This document shows positions 16,003 through 23,954 of a stretch of 64,000 bases of DNA, in pieces. The number at the start of each line of letters is the position of its first letter. Within the stretch, counting starts at the first letter, position 1. Source of the DNA: Clostridia bacterium (GTDB lineage Bacteria > Bacillota > Clostridia > Oscillospirales > CAG-272). The DNA lies in assembly GCA_017556745.1 (NCBI GenBank), contig JAFYMF010000032.1, positions 1-64,000 of the forward strand, read 5' to 3'. Made by a program: the position numbers and the translations under genes. Under the pieces are notes generated by a model, which saw nothing but the letters and a program-made list of their open reading frames with translations, did no database searches and was not told where the DNA came from.

Positions 16003-16842
16003 ATGACAAGAGAATTAACGGATGAAATGATAAATGATTTTAAGGTATATTTGGCGGATAACGAAAGAAGCCGGGCAACAGTATCAAAATACCTTCACGA
16101 TGTAATGGTGTTTTACCGTTTTGTTGAAAACAAAAAAGTAGATAAATCGCTTGTTACAGGATACAAGGAGAGATTGCTTGAGACTCACTCGGTAACGGGT
16201 GCGAATTCTATGATTGCGGCAGTAAATACTTTTTTGCGATTTTTAGGTTGGAACGATTGTTGTGTAAAGCAGTACAGGGTACAGCGGCAGGTATACTGTT
16301 CTGAGGAAAAGGAATTGACCAAGTCCGAGTATATGCGTTTGATATCTACGGCAAATGCAACCGGAAACGAAAGAATATCGCTTATTATTCAGACTATATG
16401 CGGAACGGGAATACGTGTGAGCGAGCTTGAGTTTATAACGGTTGAGGCTTTGAAAAAAGGAGAAGCATGCGTATCCTGTAAAGGAAAGACAAGAACGGTA
16501 TTCATTGTTTCGGCACTTAGAAAAAAGCTGCTCAATTATTCAAAAAAACATAATATCAAAAAAGGCATTCTGTTTGTGACCAAGAACGGCAATCCTGTAA
16601 ATCGCAGTAATATATGGCGAGAGATGAAGAATCTGTGTAAAGAAGCGGGGGTATCTCCGAAAAAGGTCTTTCCCCACAATCTGCGGCATCTTTTCGCTAG
16701 GACGTTTTACGGCATCGAAAAGGATATTGCAAAGTTAGCGGATATTCTTGGCCATACCAGTATCAATACTACCCGCATTTATATAATTACTACAGGAGCG
16801 GAGCATAAAAGAAAGCTTGAAAATATGCGTCTGATAATATAG
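16003..16842 (+). CDS. Tyrosine site-specific recombinase, probable DNA invertase of the adjacent switch
   Basis: This 279-residue recombinase has an N-terminal SAM-like core-binding domain (residues about 5-85) and a C-terminal catalytic domain with the full set of active residues: R138 (GTGIRVSEL), K162 (CKGKTR), H225 and R228 (PHNLRH), H251 (LGHTSINTTR) and nucleophile Y260. It resembles XerC/XerD-sized enzymes and the small recombinases that flip promoters in gut Clostridia. It starts behind a strong AAAGGAGG. Fifty-six bases after its stop is the first of two perfect 27-bp inverted repeats with the dyad-plus-core shape that such enzymes bind, so it is the obvious candidate to invert the segment 16924-17241. 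Confidence 0.93.
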   Translation: MTRELTDEMINDFKVYLADNERSRATVSKYLHDVMVFYRFVENKKVDKSLVTGYKERLLETHSVTGANSMIAAVNTFLRFLGWNDCCVKQYRVQRQVYCSEEKELTKSEYMRLISTANATGNERISLIIQTICGTGIRVSELEFITVEALKKGEACVSCKGKTRTVFIVSALRKKLLNYSKKHNIKKGILFVTKNGNPVNRSNIWREMKNLCKEAGVSPKKVFPHNLRHLFARTFYGIEKDIAKLADILGHTSINTTRIYIITTGAEHKRKLENMRLII

Positions 16843-16856
16843 GTACCGCTGAAAAT

Positions 16857-16883
16857 AAAAAAACGTCTTTTCTGCAAAAGACG
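16857..16883 (-). terminator. One-way terminator facing leftward transcription
   Basis: CGTCTTTT (16864-16871) pairs with AAAAGACG (16876-16883). Seven A bases at 16857-16863 give a U7 tail only on the minus strand. It would stop transcripts from the invertible promoter when it points left, protecting the recombinase gene from antisense RNA. Confidence 0.8.
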
Positions 16884-16897
16884 CAACCGCATAACAC

Positions 16898-16924
16898 TAC
16901 AACATAATGTGTGTTATGTTGTAA
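16898..16924. repeat. Left inverted repeat (IRL) of invertible element
   Basis: The 27-bp repeat is the exact reverse complement of 17241-17267. Internally it has perfect 10-bp arms, TACAACATAA and TTATGTTGTA, around an asymmetric 6-bp core TGTGTG. Two inverted arms with a 6-8 bp core is the form of tyrosine-recombinase crossover sites (dif, lox). Confidence 0.95.
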
Positions 16925-16984
16925 AACTATCGTAATTGCGCTCAGCCGGCCATTTTGTAAAACAAAAAAGAGTATAAAAAGAAA

Positions 16985-17145
16985 GGGGGCTATCACACTA
17001 ATAAAAATTGTAGAAGCAGAACTTTTCCGTCAAAATCTATGGTTTTCCACCCAGAGTAGAGGATAGTTTTTAGCTTCCACTTGAGGTAGGTGCCATCGAA
17101 GAAGTTCTGTTTCACACACTGCTTTTGATAGATGTGACAGCCTCT
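16985..17145. mobile_element. MITE-like or structured stretch inside the invertible segment
   Basis: The ends GGGGGCTATCACAC (16985-) and the complement of GTGACAGCCTCT (17134-17145) are imperfect terminal inverted repeats sharing the core GGCTRTCACA. A nested pair, CAGAACTT (17017-17024) and AAGTTCTG (17102-17109), lies inside. It could be a small non-autonomous insertion remnant or a structured RNA ending in the following T-rich run. No target duplication was seen. Confidence 0.45.
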
Positions 17146-17189
17146 TTTTTGATTTTTTATTTTGAAGTTAATAATTTTTTAAAAAATAG

Positions 17190-17218
17190 TTGCATTTTAT
17201 GTATTTATATGGTACAAT
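17190..17218 (+). promoter_or_regulatory. Invertible promoter reading into the acyl-CoA synthetase
   Basis: TTGCAT (17190-17195), 17-bp spacer, TACAAT (17213-17218). The transcript would start near 17225 and run through the right repeat, whose palindromic arms would form a leader hairpin, to the GTG at 17310. Inversion would turn it toward the recombinase 3' end. Confidence 0.75.
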
Positions 17219-17240
17219 ACGAAAGTAAATTTATTTTATC

Positions 17241-17267
17241 TTACAACATAACACACATTATGTTGTA
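17241..17267. repeat. Right inverted repeat (IRR) of invertible element
   Basis: This is the exact reverse complement of 16898-16924, with the same arms TACAACATAA/TTATGTTGTA but core CACACA. It lies between the invertible promoter and the start codon of the gene at 17310. Confidence 0.95.
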
Positions 17268-17309
17268 AGATATACAAAAACGCAAATCCATGGTAAAAAG
17301 AGGTAATAG

Positions 17310-19064
17310 GTGAAGACAAATACAGGAAATAAGATAGGTAAAATCTCTGAGGTACGGCCGTGGATGAAGTACTATCCCGAGGAACTGCACGGTACGTCTG
17401 CCCCTAAAAACACGATATACGGATATTTGAAAGATACCTGTAAGGACAGACTTGACTGTGTTGCACTTCATTATTACGGTTCAGATATTACCTACAGGAA
17501 ATTTATTTCTCGTATAGAAGAGTGCGCGAGAGCCTTTACCGCCATCGGTGTAAAGCACGGTGATATGGTGTCGATGGTATCGGTATCTACACCCGAAGCA
17601 CTGATCGCGATGTATGCACTGAACAAAATAGGTGCTTCACTAAATTCAATAGATCCGCGGATGGATACCGAAAGTATTAAGCGGATGATAAACGAGTCGA
17701 ATTCAGATGTGCTTATAGCTCTTGATATTGCTTTTTCCAAGATAAAAGCAATAATGGATGATATAGATCAAAGGCATATCATCGTGCAATCTACATGGAT
17801 ATCTCTGCCGCCTGTCAAAAAATTATTAATGAAGGTTAAGAATAAGTGTAAGATTCCGTACAGTGATACCATTGTTTCTTGGCAGAGCTTTATAAAGAAC
17901 GGTGAAGGGATTAACGCAGAAGAAGCACCGTACGTGGGAGATGCTACGGTAGCGGTGACTTATACGGGAGGTACCACCGGTTTTCCCAAAGGGGTAATGC
18001 TTACAAATGACAGTATGAACTCCGTTGCCTATAATTTCATTTATAGCGGGCTTGTATATGAAAAGGGACAGCGTTTCCTTGGCATTATGCCGATATTCTC
18101 CTCATACGGAATGGTGTGTGGACTTCATATGCCGCTCAATTTGGGGCTTGAGCTTGTACTTATTCCCGGGTTTGTTCCTGTTACTATAGGTAAGCTTGTT
18201 AGAAAATATAAGCCGGAGCATATGATAAGTACCCCCGCATTTTATGAGATACTGATACAAAGCAAAGAAGTAAAAAATATGGATCTTTCATTTATGATCA
18301 CTCTTGGCTCGGGAGGGGATTCTATGAACGCCGGACTTGAGGGAAAGCTTGAGCAGTTTATGAAAGAACATAATATACGATATCCCTTGGCACAGGGATA
18401 CGGAATGTCGGAGGTTTCCGCGCCTGTATCCTTCTGTGTGGATGACAGGTACAAAAAGGGAAGCGTAGGTATCCCCTGTGTTACTACTCTTGTAGGTATA
18501 TTCGACCCTGAGACCGGTAACGAGCTCGGCTACGGTGAGCGCGGAGAGATCTGCATATCCGGTCCCAGTATGATGAAGGGGTATTTTAACCGTTCCGAGG
18601 AGACAGACATAGTAATGAGACGGCACGGTGACGGCAGAATATGGGTGCATTCCGGAGATATAGGATACATGGATGAGGATGGTTTCCTGTTTGTTGAGGG
18701 ACGTATCAAGCGAATGATAACCCGTTTTGACGGACACAAGGTCTTTCCCATTAATATAGAGAGCTTAGTATCTGAGCATCAGGCGGTACGTAACTGTGTT
18801 GTCATCGGTATAAATGACCGTGACCATGTACAGGGGCAGTACCCGATGGCTCTTGTAGAGCTTGCTAATGGCAGTGATAGCGACAAAATATGCCGTGAAA
18901 TATTCGATATCTGTAATGCGCGTCTCGAGGAACGCGGCAAACCGGTAGCTGTGGTAAGCGTCGATAGCGTGGGTCTTACCGGGTTTGGCAAAAACGATTA
19001 CCGAGTGTTTGAAAAAGGATTTGAAAACTTCGATTATTTAGCTTGGCAGAACCGGTGTGTGTAA
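17310..19064 (+). CDS. AMP-binding acyl-CoA synthetase/ligase (phase-variable)
   Basis: This 584-residue member of the adenylate-forming family activates a carboxylic acid with ATP and then transfers it to CoA or another thiol. Motifs: the P-loop TYTGGTTGFPKGVMLTN (about residues 217-233), GYGMSEVSAPVS (the A5 Tyr/Glu region), HSGDIGYMDEDGFLFVEGR (A7/A8 with the invariant Asp), and the A10 Lys in GFGKNDYR. It has the length and plan of medium or long-chain acyl-CoA synthetases; the exact acid is unknown. The start is GTG 17310 behind AGAGG; an ATG at 17290 is out of frame and stops. Its only visible promoter is on the invertible segment upstream, so expression is predicted to switch between ON and OFF within a population. 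Confidence 0.9.
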   Translation: MKTNTGNKIGKISEVRPWMKYYPEELHGTSAPKNTIYGYLKDTCKDRLDCVALHYYGSDITYRKFISRIEECARAFTAIGVKHGDMVSMVSVSTPEALIAMYALNKIGASLNSIDPRMDTESIKRMINESNSDVLIALDIAFSKIKAIMDDIDQRHIIVQSTWISLPPVKKLLMKVKNKCKIPYSDTIVSWQSFIKNGEGINAEEAPYVGDATVAVTYTGGTTGFPKGVMLTNDSMNSVAYNFIYSGLVYEKGQRFLGIMPIFSSYGMVCGLHMPLNLGLELVLIPGFVPVTIGKLVRKYKPEHMISTPAFYEILIQSKEVKNMDLSFMITLGSGGDSMNAGLEGKLEQFMKEHNIRYPLAQGYGMSEVSAPVSFCVDDRYKKGSVGIPCVTTLVGIFDPETGNELGYGERGEICISGPSMMKGYFNRSEETDIVMRRHGDGRIWVHSGDIGYMDEDGFLFVEGRIKRMITRFDGHKVFPINIESLVSEHQAVRNCVVIGINDRDHVQGQYPMALVELANGSDSDKICREIFDICNARLEERGKPVAVVSVDSVGLTGFGKNDYRVFEKGFENFDYLAWQNRCV

Positions 19065-19112
19065 ACACAAAATTAATATTTGCTTTAGTCGGTATATGAA
19101 TTACCTTTGCTG

Positions 19113-19161
19113 CGACATGGATATTTGTTGGTGGATATTTGATGTCCGCCAACGAATGTCG
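19113..19161 (+). other. Hairpin after acyl-CoA synthetase gene
   Basis: CGACAT...GTTGGTGGA pairs with TCCGCCAAC...ATGTCG (two-part stem). No T run; probable 3'-end structure. Confidence 0.4.
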
Positions 19162-19208
19162 TGTTTATGAAGCGGTATAAGGTTTTCTTCCGATTATTAT
19201 ATACAGAT

Positions 19209-19233
19209 ATCACCGCCGATGCGTCGGCGTGAT
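19209..19233 (+). other. GC-rich hairpin in the leader of the SGNH gene
   Basis: ATCACCGCCGA pairs with TCGGCGTGAT around TGCG, about 67 bases before the start at 19300. It may stabilise or regulate the leader of the large secreted-protein transcript. Confidence 0.4.
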
Positions 19234-19299
19234 GTAAATAAATTTAAAAATATTTCGGGGGCAGCAACCCGTAATATTCAATTTTTAGGAGGTAATTCA

Positions 19300-22200
19300 A
19301 TGTTGAAAAAAACAATGCGGTCTGCGTTGGCTGTTCTTCTTACTTTCATTATGATATTCAGCCTTTGCGGTACCGTGCTTGCAGGTGTGGTTCATGGTGA
19401 CCATGAGCATGGGTCAGTTATCAATTATGTATCAATTGGTGACTCTATGACCAATGGTTATGGTTTTGAAGGCTATGAACAAACCAGTAATGATCGTACC
19501 GTTTACGATTTCGTAAATGGTAAGGGTGTATATGGAGTTGGTTCCTATGCACTGCAGTTTGAAGAATATCTTAAGGACAAGGGTTATGATGTAAATCATA
19601 CCAAGCTTGCTCCGTCTGCACTTCTCGCAGATGATTTGCTTTATCTGCTTGGTGCACGCGATGAGGAATTCGACGATGGTTGGTCAGGCTACAGAGATTA
19701 CGTTGGTACCTATTCTGATGCTGAGCTTAAGAGCCATTTCCAGAATGCGGTAATTAATGCCGATGTCATTACAATGTGTATCGGTAACGCATCCTTCGGT
19801 GCTTATCTTGTACAGCAGATCACCGATACCATTGGTATTATGGGTTCTGCTCCGTCGATCGACCCGAACCTTACCCTTGAGAATGGCCTTGCTCTTCTCG
19901 AGAACGAGGATGCAAAGCAAGTAGTTCTTGATATTTATGCGGATATGAAGGCTGAGCTTGCAGCATATACTGATGTGGTTCCGGAAGGTATCGATGTTGA
20001 TGCAGTTCTTGATGTTGTTGCTTACACTGTATCAAGCTTCCTTGTAAGCTATGAGGCACTTGTTGACAGAATAGTAGAGCTTAATCCCGATGTTGAAGTC
20101 GTTTTGATTGGTCTTATGAATACAACCTACGGTATGACAATCACCGGCGAGGGATTTGAGTTCCCCTTTGGCGATATGATGGATAGCGCATTTGAAGCAC
20201 TTAATAATTATATCGCATTTGTTCCTGTTGCTAAACAACTTGCAGGCGAGTATGAAGATGCTACCTTCTATTATGCGGATCAGCCCGCTCCTGAGTTTAT
20301 TGTTCAGGCTTTTGATGATCTTGCAGCAAACAACTGGGAAAACATTGACGGCGGTCGTCTCTCCGGTAAGATCGTTCGCCAGAGAAATCTCGACGCATAC
20401 AATGACGGCCTTCGTGATGTAATTGGTGCGGCTCTTGGATTTAAACTTCCTTTTGTTTCTATGAATGACTTACAGGACTATGTGCCTGACGAAGATTATG
20501 TTTCCGGTGTTACAAGATGGAGTGATGAATTTGACAATTTGTCAGATGGTGAAAAGAATGCATATGGTAATGCCATTGTCTATGATGTGAACAAACAAAT
20601 TTCAGTTGCAATCTATCTTGCTATTGAAGAAGCGGTTGTTGCTAATGTTGATACTATGGAAATTACCGTTGATGGACTTATGGGTATCGCGGGTGATATC
20701 TTTAATGCTCTCGGTGAAGTTCCCGAAAGTATCAAACCTGTCAATGGCCCTACACCTTTAACCATAAAAACAGAACTTGTAAACTGGTTTAACAGTAGCG
20801 AAAACGGCAGAGCAATGTGTAAGGTATATGCACTGTTCAAGGTTGGTAACGGTATGTCTGTACATCCCACTCCTACCGGACATGATAACATTGCAAACGC
20901 AGTTATTGCAGCTTACGAGAATGAGTACACTGCAGCTCAGAAGGTTGTTGATACTGCGATATACCTGATAACCGAGTACTATGACGATGCATACGCATTC
21001 GGTTATCAGTACGCTGATGAGAACGGCTACGTTGATGATGCGGTATCCGCAATTGACAGTGCGATCGATGCGATCGTTGCTATCAACGTTGACGGTACTC
21101 AGATGACAGATGAATTCAAGGCAGATCTTAAGGCAGAGCTTGTTTCCGTTGTAGCAACTCTTACAGAACTCAAGACTGTTCTCTCCGATGACAAGGCTTC
21201 AGACATTGACGGAATGGTTGATGCGATTCTCGCTCTTGAGGATGACCTTTATACTCATCTTGGCAATATTGATGCTATCCTTGTACAGGCAGGAAGCGAC
21301 GTAAACAATCTTGTTATTCTTCCTGCTCTTGAGTCAGCTGAAAAGTATATCAAGGAAGAGGCTATTCCTGCGGTTAAGGAAGCAGCTAAGACAGTAGCAG
21401 AAAAGGCTTACGAGTACCTAATGGAGATTCTTAATGAGACTCTTACCGGTATAAACAATGAGATTAAGGCTATTATTGAAACTTTAAAGACGAACGTCAA
21501 AAATGCTATCGACGGTATCATGGCAGATGCTACTACCGCAGAGTACGTAATTGACGTGAACTCTTACTACGTAGCTCTCGGTGACTCTACTGCTGTATCT
21601 GACAGTTACGTTGATCTTCTTGCCGACGAGTTTGGTATTCCCTACAAAAACCTTGCTACTGACGGAATTACCATTGAAGACGTATATGCAATTATTTCCG
21701 AAAACAGTGACGATATAGCTCGTGCAGACCTTATTACCGTTGGCTTTGGCGGTAATACCTTCATCAGCGCTGCTGTCAATGAGGTTCTTGCTGCAGAAGA
21801 GACCGAGTTTGACTGGGAGAAGTATGTTGGTGCGGCAGGTGTTCCTTACGTTGAGGAAGCACTCGCTGAAGTTTACGCGTACTTTGTTGAGTCCGGACTT
21901 GAGAATTCAATGATTGAAGATCTTCCCGGCGCTCTTACCGCTGCTGTTGAGGCTTATGTATACAGCTGTGTTGCTTACGGTGTAAATCTTCCCACTGTTG
22001 TAAATACTCTTAAGAATATCTCTCCCGAGGCACTTATCATTATCGTTGGTATGTACAATCCTATGGATGACGTTGTTATCAGTCTCGGCGATACCAAGAT
22101 AGATATCAGCGAATATGTTGATTATCTTGTAGAGGCAGCGGCTCTTGAGTCACTGATCTATGCAGTCGTTACCGGCGATGCTGTTTACGTTGATGCTCCT

Positions 22201-22551
22201 GAGGTTGATACTCTTCTTGCTGACAATGATCTCAGTATCCTTGATCTTGTAAGAGAGTTCGTTCAGAATGGCGGTGCAAATCTTAATCCCAGCGCAGACG
22301 GACACGAGTATATCAAGACTCAGATACTTGACGCGCTTACTGTTACTTATGAGTATATCAGAGGCGACGTTAACGGAGATGGTTACGTTAATGACAGAGA
22401 TGCAATTTATCTCCTTCGTTACACCCTTATGCCTGAGCTTTATCCTATCAACCAGAACGGTGATATGAACGGTGACGGCGATGTTAACGACAGAGATGCA
22501 ATTTACCTTCTCAGATATACTTTGGTTCCTGAAAGCTATCCGCTTTATTAA
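19300..22551 (+). CDS. Large secreted SGNH-hydrolase-like protein with two SGNH-type modules and a C-terminal dockerin
   Basis: This 1083-residue exported protein has a signal peptide (basic MLKKTMR, then a hydrophobic core to about residue 32). Module 1 has the GDS nucleophile motif at 47-49 (VSIGDSMTNG), GNASFGAYL as the third block, and HPTPTGH at 522-528. Module 2 has GDS at 761-763 (VALGDSTAVS), GFGGNTF and NPSADGH. A helical linker (about 560-745) lies between. The last about 63 residues form a type I dockerin with two Ca-binding repeats (GDVNGDGYVNDRDAIYLLRY; GDMNGDGDVNDRDAIYLLRY). In module 1 the usual DxxH Asp is not evident, and in module 2 the catalytic His position reads Asn, so activity is uncertain. 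Start ATG 19300 follows AGGAGG. Likely an esterase on polysaccharide or lipid, docked to the neighbouring cohesin. Confidence 0.85.
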   Translation: MLKKTMRSALAVLLTFIMIFSLCGTVLAGVVHGDHEHGSVINYVSIGDSMTNGYGFEGYEQTSNDRTVYDFVNGKGVYGVGSYALQFEEYLKDKGYDVNHTKLAPSALLADDLLYLLGARDEEFDDGWSGYRDYVGTYSDAELKSHFQNAVINADVITMCIGNASFGAYLVQQITDTIGIMGSAPSIDPNLTLENGLALLENEDAKQVVLDIYADMKAELAAYTDVVPEGIDVDAVLDVVAYTVSSFLVSYEALVDRIVELNPDVEVVLIGLMNTTYGMTITGEGFEFPFGDMMDSAFEALNNYIAFVPVAKQLAGEYEDATFYYADQPAPEFIVQAFDDLAANNWENIDGGRLSGKIVRQRNLDAYNDGLRDVIGAALGFKLPFVSMNDLQDYVPDEDYVSGVTRWSDEFDNLSDGEKNAYGNAIVYDVNKQISVAIYLAIEEAVVANVDTMEITVDGLMGIAGDIFNALGEVPESIKPVNGPTPLTIKTELVNWFNSSENGRAMCKVYALFKVGNGMSVHPTPTGHDNIANAVIAAYENEYTAAQKVVDTAIYLITEYYDDAYAFGYQYADENGYVDDAVSAIDSAIDAIVAINVDGTQMTDEFKADLKAELVSVVATLTELKTVLSDDKASDIDGMVDAILALEDDLYTHLGNIDAILVQAGSDVNNLVILPALESAEKYIKEEAIPAVKEAAKTVAEKAYEYLMEILNETLTGINNEIKAIIETLKTNVKNAIDGIMADATTAEYVIDVNSYYVALGDSTAVSDSYVDLLADEFGIPYKNLATDGITIEDVYAIISENSDDIARADLITVGFGGNTFISAAVNEVLAAEETEFDWEKYVGAAGVPYVEEALAEVYAYFVESGLENSMIEDLPGALTAAVEAYVYSCVAYGVNLPTVVNTLKNISPEALIIIVGMYNPMDDVVISLGDTKIDISEYVDYLVEAAALESLIYAVVTGDAVYVDAPEVDTLLADNDLSILDLVREFVQNGGANLNPSADGHEYIKTQILDALTVTYEYIRGDVNGDGYVNDRDAIYLLRYTLMPELYPINQNGDMNGDGDVNDRDAIYLLRYTLVPESYPLY

Positions 22552-22570
22552 TTAAAGGAGGACTCAAAAA

Positions 22571-23740
22571 ATGAAAAAGAGAATATTTACTCTTCTGATA
22601 ACTGTTGTAATGCTTCTCAGCTTTGCAATCGTTGCTTCGGCGGCTGTGTCCGTTAATTCTGAAGTTTCAGAACGCGGTGATACCGTAAAGATAACCGTTA
22701 GTGTATCCGGCATCGGTGACGTTACTTCTCTTGCAATTATTCCCCAGTTTGATAAAGACGTGCTTGAATTTGTCAGTGATAGCTGGAATATATCCGGCAC
22801 ACCCATTATGAAGGACTCATTTGACGGTACTTCTGCGGTAATTGCTTTTACCGATCCCGTCAGTGTGTCCGGAAATGTTTACGAGATGACCTTTAAGGTA
22901 AAGAATGATGCTGATTTAGGTAAATCCGACTTCTCGTGTGCTATCAGAGCAAACAATGTTAACACAACTGTTGACAGCAGTACTGCAAACGGCACCGTTA
23001 CCGTTGTATGTTCACATAAGAATGTAACTCATATTTCCGGAGAAGCAGCTACCTGTATTGAAACCGGTATAGCAGATCATTATTTCTGCTCCGACTGTGA
23101 TACCGCTTTCTCGGACAAGGAATGTACCAAAGTGCTTAAGACCACTATTCTTCCTATCGACAGTAATAACCACGGTGACAACCGTGAGATCAGAAACGCT
23201 GTGGAGGCAACCGAGAAAACATCCGGATACACCGGTGATGAGTGGTGTCTTGACTGTAACAAAATGATACGTCGCGGAAAGACTATTCCTGCTGTAACAG
23301 CAGATCATGATCACAGTTTCGGTGAGTGGACGGTAAACGGACAGATTCACTGGAGAACATGTAAGATTTGCGGTGTATCAGTAACCGGTGATCATTCTTG
23401 GGAGTGGGTAATTGATAAGGCTGCTACTGAGACCGTAACCGGAATTAAGCACAAAGAGTGTACCGAATGCGGATACAAGATCGAGAAGAACACTGTTATT
23501 CCTGTGATATCTGCAGAAACTACCGTTGCACCGGAGACCACCGTTGCACCGGAGACCACCGTTGTACCGGAGACTACCGTTGCACCCGAGACCACTGTTA
23601 AGAATGAGGATACTACCGTCAAGCCGGGAAGTGTTGCTCCTTCTACCGGTGATATTGACGTAATTGCGATTACTTTGATCGCAGCTATGGCTGTTTGCGG
23701 TGTTTGTGTCGTTACTGTATCCAAAAGAAGATTTAACTGA
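22571..23740 (+). CDS. Cell-surface cohesin-domain protein (anchoring scaffold)
   Basis: This 389-residue protein has a signal peptide (MKKRIFTLLITVVMLL), then a cohesin-like beta-sandwich (about residues 24-145: SVNSEVSERGDTVKITVSVS ... LAIIPQFDKDVLEFVS ... YEMTFKVKNDADLG). Cys/His-rich repeats follow (CSHKNVTHI, YFCSDCDTAF, EWCLDCNK, TCKICG, ECTECGYK), as found in clostridial surface proteins. Then come PETTVAPETTVA repeats, and a C-terminal APSTGD motif, hydrophobic segment and KRRFN tail, typical of a sortase-type or membrane anchor. It starts 19 bases after the dockerin gene behind AAGGAGG and is surely co-transcribed. Predicted role: holds the dockerin protein on the cell surface. Confidence 0.8.
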   Translation: MKKRIFTLLITVVMLLSFAIVASAAVSVNSEVSERGDTVKITVSVSGIGDVTSLAIIPQFDKDVLEFVSDSWNISGTPIMKDSFDGTSAVIAFTDPVSVSGNVYEMTFKVKNDADLGKSDFSCAIRANNVNTTVDSSTANGTVTVVCSHKNVTHISGEAATCIETGIADHYFCSDCDTAFSDKECTKVLKTTILPIDSNNHGDNREIRNAVEATEKTSGYTGDEWCLDCNKMIRRGKTIPAVTADHDHSFGEWTVNGQIHWRTCKICGVSVTGDHSWEWVIDKAATETVTGIKHKECTECGYKIEKNTVIPVISAETTVAPETTVAPETTVVPETTVAPETTVKNEDTTVKPGSVAPSTGDIDVIAITLIAAMAVCGVCVVTVSKRRFN

Positions 23741-23782
23741 TATACAGTGATAAAAAGAGTTTTTAATGCTATAAGATAAATG

Positions 23783-23849
23783 GGTAAAGTCCCCAATATG
23801 ACGTAGATGTTATTTGCTTTCAAGTCATTTGGGGACTTTGCCGTTTTTT
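23783..23849 (+). terminator. Terminator of the dockerin-cohesin operon
   Basis: GGTAAAGTCCCCAA...GAC (23783-23802) pairs with GTC...TTGGGGACTTTGCC (23824-23842), followed by GTTTTTTC. Confidence 0.85.
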
Positions 23850-23904
23850 CGAGTTGTCTTCGTTGAGTATGCTTTTAGGCAATATGCTTGCTCGGCTTGC
23901 AATA

Positions 23905-23947
23905 TAAAAAAGCTCTCCCACGGTGTAAATCACGGGAGAGCTTTTAT
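23905..23947. terminator. Terminator of the fakA operon (works on both strands)
   Basis: AGCTCTCCC (23911-23919) pairs with GGGAGAGCT (23934-23942), with A-rich sequence on the left and T-rich on the right. It ends the minus-strand fakA transcript. Confidence 0.8.
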
Positions 23948-23954
23948 TTGTTTA

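Larger units (their letters stand above)
16924..17241. other. Invertible DNA segment (318 bp) with outward promoter, ON orientation
   Basis: The segment lies between inverted crossover sites whose cores read TGTGTG on the left and CACACA on the right, so recombination would invert and not excise it. It carries one convincing promoter (17190-17218) that faces the acyl-CoA synthetase gene at 17310. It holds no gene of its own. A MITE-like or structured stretch occupies 16985-17145. Inversion is predicted, not observed. Confidence 0.85.

Noticed and set aside
16003..16842. Recombinase considered as a phage or island integrase
   Set aside because: No tRNA or gene-end attachment site or cargo is linked to it, whereas perfect inverted crossover sites lie right beside it.
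23519..23610. Regular short direct repeats resembling a CRISPR array
   Set aside because: They are in-frame codons for PETTVA units of the cohesin protein, with no unique spacers.
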